Assembly: GCA_031283515.1 (NCBI GenBank)
Contig: JAITBS010000100.1
Coordinates: forward strand, 1-18,868
Direction: 5' to 3'
Source of the DNA: Planctomycetaceae bacterium
GTDB lineage: Bacteria; Planctomycetota; Planctomycetia; Pirellulales; Thermoguttaceae
Length of the DNA: 18,868 nt
This document shows, piece after piece, positions 6,152 to 14,524 of this stretch (its first letter is position 1; each line of letters begins with the position of its first letter). The notes under the pieces were generated by a model, which worked only from the letters and a program-made list of their open reading frames with translations, made no database searches and had not been told where the DNA came from. A program made the translations under genes and the position numbers.

Positions 6152-7675
6152 TTAATCGTGCAGGCTGTTCCGTAAAAATTCCATTGCAGTAATACTGTCC
6201 ATGTCGGCAATCTTTCGCCGCAATTCCGCATTTTGTTGTAATTCGTTGTCGGAAAAAAGATATTCTTCATGTTGTGTACCGCTTTTATGAATATCAATTG
6301 CCGGCCAAATGCGCTTTTCCGCCAATAAATGACTGAGATGGATTTCCAAATTGCCGGTTCCTCGAAATTGGTGATAAACCGCATCATCAACAGGATTTTC
6401 TGTTTCGACCAATACCGATGCAAGAATGGTTAAAGAACCACCGCCTTCAATTTTACGGGCAGAACCAAATAATTTTTTGGGAGCCTGCAAGTTCAAGGAC
6501 GCCAAATCAAGCGGATGATCTGTGTTCCACGCCAACGAAAGACGAGTAATAGAATCAAGGAAAATAAAAACATTCTTACCGTATTCAACCATACGTTTGG
6601 CTTTTTCAAAAACAATTTCCGAAACATGAATATGCCGTGCAGGAACTTCGTCGAAAAAAGAGCAGATGACTTCACATTTCGGACCTTTTAATTGCCGAAT
6701 CATTTCCGTAGCTTCTTCGGGACGCTCGTCAATCAGCAACACAAATACATAAATATCAGGATGATTTTTTTGAACTGCCGTTGCCATTTTACGCATGAGA
6801 ACCGTTTTGCCACTCCGCGGCGGACTAATCAGCAAACCACGTTGCCCAAAACCAATGGGAATCAAATGATCAATAATTTTCATGTCGATATCATGATCAC
6901 GGTACAACATGATTCGGGTATTGGGATGAACCGGAGTCAAATGATCAAAGTGAGGACGACTATGAAGAAGATTTGGTTCTTCGTGGTTGATGGCTTCAAC
7001 ACGAAGCAATGCAAAATAACGTTCATTTTCTTTAGGCGGTCGAATTTGCCCTGAAACAGTACAGCCCTTACGAAGACCAAAACGTCTTATCTGACTTGGT
7101 GAAATGTAAATGTCATCAGGACAAGATAGATAATGATAATCGGGACTCCGTAAAAAACCAAATTGATCGGGAAGAATTTCCAATGTTCCCTCACCAAACA
7201 TCAACCCGTTTTCTTTGACTCGCCGGCGAATAATTTGGAAAATCAGTTCCTGTCGTGTCGAATTTTCAGACGTATTCTCAATTTCCAGACGCCGTGCTTC
7301 GATGATCAGTTCCTGAACAGACATTTTTTGCAAATCACTCAGGTAAGTTGTATCACCATGTTGTTTTAATTTTTCATAAGTTTCATCGTAATTTGGTTCG
7401 ACAAATCCTTGATGGCGTTCTTTAGAAAGAATCTCCGCAAGACAAAGCGGTTCTCCTTTTTTACCAACAGGTCCTAACGAAAAAGGAATAGAACTGTTAG
7501 GTGATTCTTGTTTATTTTGTTGAGAAATAGCCGGATTATCGGTCAAATCCTGAGTATGACCGGAAGGAACAGAATCTTCCTCTGGTGCAGCAACAGCAAC
7601 CTCTGAAGATTTGTCTGTCTCAGGAAAAATTCCATATCCGAACGAATTCTTTGTTTTTGTGCGATCATTTATCAT
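6152..7675 (-). CDS. rho: Divergent transcription termination factor Rho
   Basis: This is a 507-residue Rho hexamer-ATPase homologue. Residues 1-108 are a Ser/Glu/Gln-rich extension absent from E. coli Rho (419 aa). A helical Rho_N segment follows (about 111-155), then a very well conserved cold-shock-like primary RNA site (GEGTLEILPDQFGFLRS, PDDIYISPSQIRRFGLR, IRPPKENERYFALL; about 161-225). The ATPase keeps Walker A PPRSGKT (285-291), LLIDERPEEATEM (313-325) and FLDSITRL (372-379). By alignment the Q-loop (about 386-393) is 7 residues short and lacks the LTGG motif. E. coli K326 of the R-loop is P428, and arginine finger R366 is Q468, while R353 is kept as R455. The frame is clean, so these are real substitutions. 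AGGAAA lies 9-10 bases before ATG. It follows coaE, 374 bases away. It may be a paralogue with altered activity. Confidence 0.93.
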   Translation of the reverse strand: MINDRTKTKNSFGYGIFPETDKSSEVAVAAPEEDSVPSGHTQDLTDNPAISQQNKQESPNSSIPFSLGPVGKKGEPLCLAEILSKERHQGFVEPNYDETYEKLKQHGDTTYLSDLQKMSVQELIIEARRLEIENTSENSTRQELIFQIIRRRVKENGLMFGEGTLEILPDQFGFLRSPDYHYLSCPDDIYISPSQIRRFGLRKGCTVSGQIRPPKENERYFALLRVEAINHEEPNLLHSRPHFDHLTPVHPNTRIMLYRDHDIDMKIIDHLIPIGFGQRGLLISPPRSGKTVLMRKMATAVQKNHPDIYVFVLLIDERPEEATEMIRQLKGPKCEVICSFFDEVPARHIHVSEIVFEKAKRMVEYGKNVFIFLDSITRLSLAWNTDHPLDLASLNLQAPKKLFGSARKIEGGGSLTILASVLVETENPVDDAVYHQFRGTGNLEIHLSHLLAEKRIWPAIDIHKSGTQHEEYLFSDNELQQNAELRRKIADMDSITAMEFLRNSLHD

Positions 7676-8049
7676 TTGTACAATTTCCTATAATTATCAA
7701 TAGGATAAGTTTGTGAATTCGCCCTCAAGCGAATCAGCGGAAGATTATAAACGTGAGAATAGGGAAAAAAGAATTTTTTTGTTTTGCCGCAACAATCTCT
7801 GACTTGCCATATCCGGTTAAGAATCATAAAAAAGATTTTAAAGGTATTAATAATTATCCGTTTTGGATTTGCGGTTTGTAATGGGCAGTTCGTAATTACA
7901 AAACCCATCTCTATATCCCAATTCTAATTGTTGCGGTTCACATAATAAAACCGCAGAAATATTACAACAAAGTTTATTACTGAAAGTTCGGACGGTATGG
8001 CGTCAAAACTCCAGAATTTTGATAAGGGGTTAAAAGTTTATCGGTAATT
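7676..8049. other. coaE-rho spacer, no gene seen
   Basis: These 374 bases hold a 78-codon - strand open frame (7672-7908) with no ribosome-binding site, no recognisable family and a poor composition, so I do not call it. The rho leader contains CCTAT-N8-ATAGG overlapping the AGG of the ribosome-binding site. This could form a small hairpin, but the stem is only 5 bp. Confidence 0.4.
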
Positions 8050-8649
8050 TCAATTTTCTAAATTTTGCCAAATTTTTTTAACATGGTCAAGCGTCTCGTC
8101 CAAATTTCCTGAATTATTAATAATCCAGTCTGCGGCGTGACGTTTTTTTTCGATACTAAGTTGTGTTTGCTCGCGGGCGTCCAACTCTGTTTGTGTCCAA
8201 CCTCGTTTTTGAATTCGGGCAAGCCGGATTGATCGAGGTGCATCCACAAAAACAAGAGAATTAACTCGTTGTTCCCAATGTTGTTCGAGTAAAAGCGGGG
8301 CATCCAAAATAAGGTAATGACATTGCGATTCGGAAAAATGACGGATTTGATCTTCGATTTTCTGAGTGATATGAGGGTGAACCAAAAAATTCAAAAAACT
8401 CAGTTCCAGATGACCGGCTTCCGATGGTTCAAACACAATTTGAGCCAACATTTTTCGATTAAGTTTACCGTTTGCGTCAAAAATACGGTCTCCCCAATGG
8501 TTTCGGGCGGCAGTTTGGACATCGTGGTATTGTAATACTTCGTGACCGATTTGGTCGGCGTCAATTCGTTCGGCTCCCAACCGGCAAAACATTTCCGCAA
8601 CCGTACTTTTCCCACTGCCAATTCCGCCGATTAAACCAAGTATTAACAT
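8050..8649 (-). CDS. coaE: Dephospho-CoA kinase
   Basis: The 199-residue P-loop kinase catalyses the last step of coenzyme A synthesis, ATP-dependent phosphorylation of the 3'-hydroxyl of dephospho-CoA in the cytoplasm. MLILGLIGGIGSGKST (P-loop 8-16) starts at the very N-terminus, as usual for CoaE. RIDADQIGHEV (about 28-38) is the conserved Asp segment. FLVHPHI (about 88-94) and ILDAPLLLE (about 114-122) follow, and the C-terminal AADWIINNSG (about 172-181) is the family's typical (A)D.vI.N.g motif. Length is normal. There is no strong ribosome-binding site before the ATG. It lies upstream of rho on the same strand, a pairing I associate with planctomycetes, though the spacer is long. Confidence 0.95.
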   Translation of the reverse strand: MLILGLIGGIGSGKSTVAEMFCRLGAERIDADQIGHEVLQYHDVQTAARNHWGDRIFDANGKLNRKMLAQIVFEPSEAGHLELSFLNFLVHPHITQKIEDQIRHFSESQCHYLILDAPLLLEQHWEQRVNSLVFVDAPRSIRLARIQKRGWTQTELDAREQTQLSIEKKRHAADWIINNSGNLDETLDHVKKIWQNLEN

Positions 8650-8827
8650 TGAAATATAACATCAAACCATTGATATCGAAAACTCAACAACAACACAAAC
8701 AAGCAAACAAAACCGACTGCAAAAACAAATACCAAATGATTATGAATCGAACAGGTTTAAAAGTCAATCCTTCCCTGAAAATTTCGCACCAATGAATATT
8801 TTTTCGTAAATATATCAGTGGAATTTG

Positions 8828-9110
8828 TAATATATCAGTGGAATTTTTTTTTGAATTTGTTTACAGTTGGAAATTATAAGGTAGGCGACCTTTCCCCGAA
8901 AGGTTTTGAACAATACAATAAACCCACGGTCGCAACGGTTGGTTTTGTTATGGAGTTGTACACGGTTGGTTTTTCATTTCCGTCCGGCAACAGGGGCAAG
9001 TCGGCGAGTACGCCGTATTGTATTGTTTAAAACGTTTCGGCGAAACGTTGACTACCTTTGGATTTCCACTGGGGTGAAGAATCAAAAATGATTATTCCAC
9101 TGATATATTA
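8828..9110 (+). repeat. MITE-like repeat element, copy C
   Basis: The ends are perfect 17-bp inverted repeats: TAATATATCAGTGGAAT at 8828-8844 and its reverse complement at 9094-9110, giving a 283-bp unit. An extra copy of the left end (TATATCAGTGGAATTT at 8811-8826) lies exactly 20 bases upstream, so the left terminus is tandemly doubled. Inside are TTTACAGTTGGAAATTATAAGG, shared with copy B (given here as two parts, TTTACAGTTGG and AAATTATAAGG), and AACGTTTCGGCGAAACGTT (a small palindrome) followed by GACTACCTTTGG. No transposase is encoded. Short open frames over this stretch are not credible genes. It separates divergent coaE and aroC. Confidence 0.65.
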
Positions 9111-9207
9111 GCTTATTTTTTATAAAATCGATCTGGATTGATTTTGGAAAATTGAGTATCATTCAGTGGATTATTGAGAAATAGTTTGTGTAAATTTATG
9201 AAAAAGT

Positions 9208-10299
9208 ATGGGTAAAACGATGTATTACAAAACTGCCGGAGAATCACATGGTCATGGAATTTTGGCTCTTGTTGAGGATTTTCCTGCCGGTCTTGAAATT
9301 GATAAGTCCAAAATTGATGCGGAATTACGGCGTCGTCAAGGCGGATATGGGCGCGGCGGACGGCAGAAAATCGAAACCGATACCGTCGAAATCCTAACCG
9401 GTCTTTGGCAAGGAAAATCAACCGGCGCTCCCATCACTCTTTGGATCAGAAACCACGATTACCGTATCGATACCGCACCCGAAATTACACAACCAAGACC
9501 CGGTCATGCCGATTTGGCTGGTTCCATTAAATACGCATTGCCCATCCGCCCAATTTTAGAACGTGCCAGTGCCCGCGAAACCGCCGGACGTGTTGCTGCC
9601 GGTGCTTTAGCAAAACAATGGCTCGAAAAACAGGGAATTATTGTCATTGGTTTTGTTCGGGGCATTGGTTCGTTGGCGTTGCCAACACCGCCGGAAGATT
9701 TTACCCCTGACGAATTACTGCAACGCCGCGATTCCAGTGAACTCTATACGGTTTATCCCGAACATGATATCGTATTGAAATGGCGAATTGACGAAATCGG
9801 AAATACCGGCGATACAGTGGGCGGTGTTATCGAAGTTCGTGTGTTCGGTGCGCCGATTGGTCTTGGTTCGTGTATGCAGTGGGATGCTAAACTCGACGGA
9901 AAACTCGCTCAGGCGGTTATGTCAATTCAGGCAATCAAAGGAGTTGAAATCGGTCTTGGTTTCGAATCGGCACGAACACTCGGCTCGGCAATGCATGACC
10001 CAATCGGGTATGACAACACACAACGACAAACTCCAACACAAGGTTTTGTACGGAAAACAAACAATGCCGGAGGAATTGAAGGCGGAATGTCAAACGGTCA
10101 ACCAATTATTGTTCGGGCAGCAATGAAACCAATCCCAACCCTGAAAAAACCACTCGACTCAATTGACTTAAACTCGAAACAACCAATGCCCACCATTTAT
10201 GAACGCAGTGATGTTTGTGCTGTTCCTGCTGCAAGTGTTGTTGTTGAAAACGTAGTTGCGTTTGAAATTGCCGGACAACTCGCATTAAAACAATATTAA
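9208..10299 (+). CDS. aroC: Chorismate synthase
   Basis: The 363-residue enzyme is of normal family length. It converts 5-enolpyruvylshikimate 3-phosphate to chorismate, the last step of the shikimate pathway, using reduced FMN without net redox change. Motifs include TAGESHGHG (9-17), RRRQGGYGRGGRQKIETD (about 41-58), WQGKSTGAPI (about 67-76), RPGHADLAGSIKY (about 97-109), ARETAGRVAAGALAKQ (about 121-136), TNNAGGIEGGMSNGQPI (about 286-302) and the C-terminal RSDVCAVPAASVV. All FMN- and phosphate-binding signatures appear intact. The start at 9208 has no clear ribosome-binding site. ATG at 9220 (MYYKTAGESHG) is an equally good alternative and fits the N-termini of many homologues. Confidence 0.96.
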   Translation: MGKTMYYKTAGESHGHGILALVEDFPAGLEIDKSKIDAELRRRQGGYGRGGRQKIETDTVEILTGLWQGKSTGAPITLWIRNHDYRIDTAPEITQPRPGHADLAGSIKYALPIRPILERASARETAGRVAAGALAKQWLEKQGIIVIGFVRGIGSLALPTPPEDFTPDELLQRRDSSELYTVYPEHDIVLKWRIDEIGNTGDTVGGVIEVRVFGAPIGLGSCMQWDAKLDGKLAQAVMSIQAIKGVEIGLGFESARTLGSAMHDPIGYDNTQRQTPTQGFVRKTNNAGGIEGGMSNGQPIIVRAAMKPIPTLKKPLDSIDLNSKQPMPTIYERSDVCAVPAASVVVENVVAFEIAGQLALKQY

Positions 10300-10327
10300 A
10301 ACAATATTAATCATTAAAACAATATTA
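10285..10327 (+). repeat. Triple direct repeat at the aroC 3' end
   Basis: The 14-mer TTAAAACAATATTA occurs three times, at 10285-10298, 10296-10309 (overlapping by 3) and 10314-10327. The aroC stop codon is inside the first copy, so slippage here could extend or shift the extreme C-terminus. The remaining spacer to 10565 is AT-rich with no terminator or gene that I can support. Confidence 0.7.
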
Positions 10328-10565
10328 ACAGTGGTCATCATTCAACAACTTCAATTATTGTTATTTCGCCGGTTTTAAGATAAATTGTTAAATAATTGTT
10401 AGTTTTTTTAATCTCTTATCAACTTGGAAACAGAGTTTCTTATGGATTTGTAAACGCAACGATTATGTTAAGCAACTCTCTTGATGAGGGAATTGATAAG
10501 AATATTGATCCGAAAACTTGAAAAACTAACCGTGCTTCCAGAACGCCCGAATATACCGCTCATGG

Positions 10566-12164
10566 TTGTCAAATGAAAGTTATACATTTAATAATAACGT
10601 GACCTTACATGATCAGACTCGGCGAATAATTTCGCTTTTACTTTTTTTTATTCTGGGTCCTTTGCTCACGCTTGGGATTCTTGCGGGAATTGTGTTGCGT
10701 AAAATTCCGGCAAATGCACGGAAATTTGAATACAATGCCACAATTCAAACAGGTCTGACTTGGAAAATTGATGCCATCGAATATCGGTCATTGTATTGTA
10801 CACGATTGAAAAATGTTCGGATTCTCGACTCTTTTTCCGCAAAAACAATCTTTTTTGCACCGGAAATTGATTGCCAATATATTATTTCGGAAAATTTTGA
10901 CAAGTTTTTTCCCGGTCTTGAAACAATTACGGATCATTCGGACAATTCGATTTTGCCGTTTGCCGCACCAATTCGGTCAAACGGATTTCGGCAAATTTTT
11001 GTACCTGATTCTGTTCTGACATTTGACCATGATTCTACTTCGGCGGTTACTGTCCGCGATGCACTCGAAAAAGTGCTGGCAAGATTCCATTTGCTGTCGG
11101 AAACACCGATTCAATTTGTTTTTGAAAATATTGGAATTTTTAGTACTTACAGCAAAAAACGACCGGATGAAAAACCGGATAGAGTGCGGTTTGCTCGCGG
11201 TAATCTTTATCGGACGAAAAATGAAATCCGTTCCGATTGGGAATTTCAGGTTCCCGAATTTTCCGAATTGGAAACGCAACGCTTTTCTGTTACTCAAAAA
11301 CGGCAGGCAAGCAGTTTTGAGATAACGTTACAAACAGGTAAAATACCTATTCCCTGTGAATTGGTTGCAGTATTCTGTTCGGCATTCCGGCATTTTGGTA
11401 ATGGAAGCCGGTTTAGCGGTGAATTTTCTATTGAAAAAAACAGTAATCCGGAAATTCCGCCAACGCTCCGATTAAAAAATGTTTTCTTTAAAGATATTGA
11501 TATGGCTCCGTTTGCCAAAGAATATACTCCGTTTTCCGTTTCAGGAATGATACGGGATTGGCAAATAACTCATGCGGCATTGGGACCAAACATATTTACT
11601 GCGGAAGGATGTTTTCAAATTGTTGATGGTTCGATAGAAAAAACGTTATTTCAACGAATGACGGAACGTTTTAATCTGATCGTCAAACCGTCTGATATTC
11701 TCGAATCGCCGCGCAGTATGATTCCATTTACGGCGTGTGCGGTTCATTTTCGGTTACAACCGGATGGTGTTGTTTTCCGTCCGGACGACTTATGGCAAAA
11801 CGCATTGATGCATCAGGTTCCTGATGCTTCGGGACTCGGTAAAATGACCGTTTATTTTCATGACGAAAATCGGCAATTAGTTTCGTTTCACACGCTTTTT
11901 TCCATTTTTGCACCAGATACTGCTCCGGTGGTTCCATTGACGCCGGGGTTGAAAAATTTGTTTTTCCTACTTCCTATTGATGATTTCCCAAACCCAAATA
12001 TTCACTCCGCAAAGACCAACCAAATTATTGAATCGGTTATTCGTAAGGAACCGGTTCCGGTTCGTGCGGAAATTAAACCGTCAGTTGCAGAGTCGGTTTT
12101 ATCTTCTCCAACCGTTTTGTTTGTTGATCCGAAAAAAAGCAGGACAATCGAACTCAACAAGTAA
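10566..12164 (+). CDS. Membrane-anchored protein, possibly AsmA-like
   Basis: The 532-residue protein has a short cytoplasmic N-terminus and one hydrophobic segment (about residues 20-45, LLLFFILGPLLTLGILAGIV). A long periplasmic region rich in beta-type sequence follows. The pattern after the anchor (TGLTWKIDAIEY, then LKNVRILD) is reminiscent of AsmA/TamB-type envelope proteins. So is the later stretch of short repeating units (LRLKNVFFKDIDMAPFA, FTAEGCFQIVDGSIEKTLF). No signature motif settles this. The frame opens with TTG at 10566, no ATG is near, and GTG at 10599 is an alternative. Neither has a clear ribosome-binding site, so the start is uncertain. It precedes the DsbD-type gene by 136 bases on the same strand, consistent with an envelope role. 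Coding status is certain, function is not. Confidence 0.8.
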   Translation: MSNESYTFNNNVTLHDQTRRIISLLLFFILGPLLTLGILAGIVLRKIPANARKFEYNATIQTGLTWKIDAIEYRSLYCTRLKNVRILDSFSAKTIFFAPEIDCQYIISENFDKFFPGLETITDHSDNSILPFAAPIRSNGFRQIFVPDSVLTFDHDSTSAVTVRDALEKVLARFHLLSETPIQFVFENIGIFSTYSKKRPDEKPDRVRFARGNLYRTKNEIRSDWEFQVPEFSELETQRFSVTQKRQASSFEITLQTGKIPIPCELVAVFCSAFRHFGNGSRFSGEFSIEKNSNPEIPPTLRLKNVFFKDIDMAPFAKEYTPFSVSGMIRDWQITHAALGPNIFTAEGCFQIVDGSIEKTLFQRMTERFNLIVKPSDILESPRSMIPFTACAVHFRLQPDGVVFRPDDLWQNALMHQVPDASGLGKMTVYFHDENRQLVSFHTLFSIFAPDTAPVVPLTPGLKNLFFLLPIDDFPNPNIHSAKTNQIIESVIRKEPVPVRAEIKPSVAESVLSSPTVLFVDPKKSRTIELNK

Positions 12165-12300
12165 ATAATAAAAATGGGTAATAATCCAATTTTCAAAAAT
12201 TCCTAACAAATACAAAATAAGATCATTCCCAATTCAAAATATAAACAAAACTACTGAATTATTTTCTATTCACGAATCCTCTGTTTACAATACAATTTTT

Positions 12301-14217
12301 ATGATACAAAAAATTTTGCGGTATATTGTTTTTTTCTGTTTGTTGAGTGTTACGGTTCAACCGCTTTCGGCACAGATTAACCTCAACAGTTTTTACGATC
12401 TTGATAATTTTAATACGGAAAATCCTTTACAGGCTCCGAAAAATCAAGTTACGCTTAATGGAACATTTTATGAACGATATCTTATTCTTAATGTAAAGAT
12501 TACGAAAAACTGGCATCTTTATTCGGTAACACAACCGGAAGGCGGAACAATCCGATCAACTTTTCAATTCGAATCATCCGAATTAAAGTTGCAAAAAATA
12601 CAGCCGGCAACAGCACCGGAAATTGACAGTAATGCTGTTGGATTTAACGTGGATATTGAATCTCATCACGATACGGTAATATGGATTTTTACTTTTCAAC
12701 ATGAATTGCCTAAAGATCAAGTGATTCGGGGGACATTGGAGGGACAAGTTTGTCAAATGGGTGAAGGCGGTGTTTGTATTCCGATTACTGTTCCTTTTGA
12801 AGCGGTTTATGATCCTAGGTTGGATGTAAAACAATATTTCCAAGATTCCGTAACTGTTGCGAACCGATTTATATTTCAAGCGGATTCACAAATTGTAAAT
12901 CCGCTGCCGGACAATTCCCAAACAACTAATTCCCGAACAATAAAATCAACAGAGAATTTCACACCACAAGAAATTGTACCGATAACTGGTTTTGAAACAG
13001 CATTATTATACGCTTTTCTTGGCGGAATTATTTTGAATTTTATGCCTTGTGTTTTGCCTGTTATTGGTCTCAAGATTTTGTCTTTTTTCGAGCAAGCCGG
13101 TAAGAGCCGTATTAAAGCGTTGATTTTGAATCTTTGGTATGTATTGGGTCTTCTGTCGGTATTTCTTTTTTTAGCATTTTTGAGTTGCGGGTTGAGTATT
13201 CTTTTTACGTTTGATTTATTTAACATTATTATGTCTTGTGTTGTTTTTACAATGGCATTAAGTCTAATGGGAATTTGGGAACTTTCCTTACCGCCGCCGC
13301 TTGGCAATTGGCTTGGCAGTGAAACATCGGGAAAAATTTTGCAACAAGAAGGGATTGTTGGTGCGTTTTTCAAGGGGATTATTACAACACTTCTTGCGAT
13401 TCCGTGTGGTGCGCCATTGCTGAGTCCGGCGGTCAACTGGGCGGATATGCAAATTCGTTCCGGTCATACGGAGTTGGTTTTTCTTGCTTACGGTATGATT
13501 GGACTTGGTATGGCATCGCCATATCTGATTATTGGGGCATTTCCCGAACTGTTACGATTTCTGCCCAAACCGGGGCAATGGATGGAAACATTCAAAAAAA
13601 CGATGGGTTTTCTTCTATTGATTGCGGTTGTTTGGATTCTTTTTTTCATACAAATCGAACGGATGTTATCAACGGTTGCGTTGTTGTTTGCACTTTGGTT
13701 TGTGTGCTGGCAGATGGGACGCCGCCAAATTAAAGGAACATGGAATATGACGGAAGGAATTGTTACACTAATTATTCCCGCAACGGTTATTTTGTTTTCG
13801 TTTCAACTTCCTGTCATTCAATTTCCGTACACATTGGAATCGGCGATGCAATCACGTCTTCACGGAAATCAGGGGCAACATTGGAAACCTTATACATTAT
13901 TGGAGTTTGAATCTGCGCGGATATCAAACCGAGCGGTTATTGTTGATTTTACGGCGGATTGGTGTGTGAATTGCAAGGTTCTGGAAGCGGCGGTTCTCAA
14001 GACGGATTCTATTTTGAAATTACTTGACGAAAAACGGGTTGTTTCGTTGGTTGCAGACTGTACCCGTCAAGGCGAAGCAACTGAATTACTGAAAAGACTA
14101 GGACCTGAACAAGTTCCTGTTTTGGCGTTGTTCGATCCGAACAATCCATCGCAACCAATTGTGTTACGCGGATACTACACACAAAAAAAACTAATTGAGT
14201 TACTGAATAAATTATAA
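12301..14217 (+). CDS. dsbD: Protein-disulfide reductase, DsbD family
   Basis: The 638-residue protein has the three-domain DsbD plan. A signal peptide (1-24, ending LSAQ) leads to a periplasmic N-terminal domain (about 45-170) with a redox pair C151/C159. The central membrane domain (about 228-505, eight or so helices) carries NFMPCVLPVIGLKIL (C250) and AIPCGAPLLSPAVNWA (C369). A C-terminal thioredoxin domain has DFTADWCVNCK (C555/C558). The family carries electrons from cytoplasmic thioredoxin across the inner membrane to keep periplasmic cysteines reduced. The N-terminal pair is separated by seven residues (CQMGEGGVC) compared with five in E. coli. No ribosome-binding site is seen, and a TACAAT box ends 4 bases before the ATG, which hints at a leaderless message. 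The assignment is firm. Confidence 0.95.
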   Translation: MIQKILRYIVFFCLLSVTVQPLSAQINLNSFYDLDNFNTENPLQAPKNQVTLNGTFYERYLILNVKITKNWHLYSVTQPEGGTIRSTFQFESSELKLQKIQPATAPEIDSNAVGFNVDIESHHDTVIWIFTFQHELPKDQVIRGTLEGQVCQMGEGGVCIPITVPFEAVYDPRLDVKQYFQDSVTVANRFIFQADSQIVNPLPDNSQTTNSRTIKSTENFTPQEIVPITGFETALLYAFLGGIILNFMPCVLPVIGLKILSFFEQAGKSRIKALILNLWYVLGLLSVFLFLAFLSCGLSILFTFDLFNIIMSCVVFTMALSLMGIWELSLPPPLGNWLGSETSGKILQQEGIVGAFFKGIITTLLAIPCGAPLLSPAVNWADMQIRSGHTELVFLAYGMIGLGMASPYLIIGAFPELLRFLPKPGQWMETFKKTMGFLLLIAVVWILFFIQIERMLSTVALLFALWFVCWQMGRRQIKGTWNMTEGIVTLIIPATVILFSFQLPVIQFPYTLESAMQSRLHGNQGQHWKPYTLLEFESARISNRAVIVDFTADWCVNCKVLEAAVLKTDSILKLLDEKRVVSLVADCTRQGEATELLKRLGPEQVPVLALFDPNNPSQPIVLRGYYTQKKLIELLNKL

Positions 14218-14400
14218 CAATAAAATTGTAGCAATAAAAGACATCATACTTCTTCTTACCTTACTCAGATATTTTGTAAACATTACCGAAAATGATGTTT
14301 TTAACTCATAATTTCCCCCAATTCCCCCCAATTTTATTTAATTTACCTAATTTAATCCGATTTGACTCGATTTGACCCGATTTGCTTCCATTTTGGCGTA

Positions 14401-14457
14401 CACAAGGAACTTTGCTACCGGTGAAACCCCTTTTCACTGGCAGCAAAGCGTTTTGTG
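14401..14457 (+). promoter_or_regulatory. Long hairpin upstream of rlmN
   Basis: CTTTGCTACCGGTGAAA (14410-14426) pairs at 15 of 17 positions with TTTCACTGGCAGCAAAG (14432-14448) around a 5-base loop. An outer CACAA/TTGTG pair (14401-14405 with 14453-14457) extends the stem past an internal loop. It lies between the dsbD stop and the rlmN ATG, ending 67 bases before rlmN. The downstream TTTT runs are interrupted, so it is a weak terminator candidate; a leader structure is the alternative. The rest of 14218-14524 is low-complexity with near-repeats of GATTTGAC(C/T)CGATTTG and no gene. Confidence 0.5.
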
Positions 14458-14524
14458 TCTATTTTACCGTTAGCAAACCGGACGCCGAATAGACCGGACA
14501 TTTTTACGTTTTCTTGATTGTTTT

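Noticed and set aside
5959..6423. 154-codon - strand open frame overlapping the rho 3' end
   Set aside because: It is out of frame with a strongly conserved rho C-terminus and has a composition typical of a shadow frame.
7672..7908. 78-codon frame immediately before rho
   Set aside because: No ribosome-binding site, no recognisable motif, and it overlaps the rho start. A rho leader peptide cannot be supported.
8811..8846. Two 20-base-spaced copies of TATATCAGTGGAATTT as a possible CRISPR-like array
   Set aside because: Only two units with a 4-base gap, no spacers, and the sequence is the end of the dispersed repeat.
8818..9091. Two overlapping short + strand frames
   Set aside because: Both fall inside repeat element C, and their sequence is explained by the repeat.
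12876..13436. 186-codon open frame on the - strand inside dsbD
   Set aside because: It lies wholly antisense to a well-supported membrane protein gene, has no ribosome-binding site and shows no family motif.
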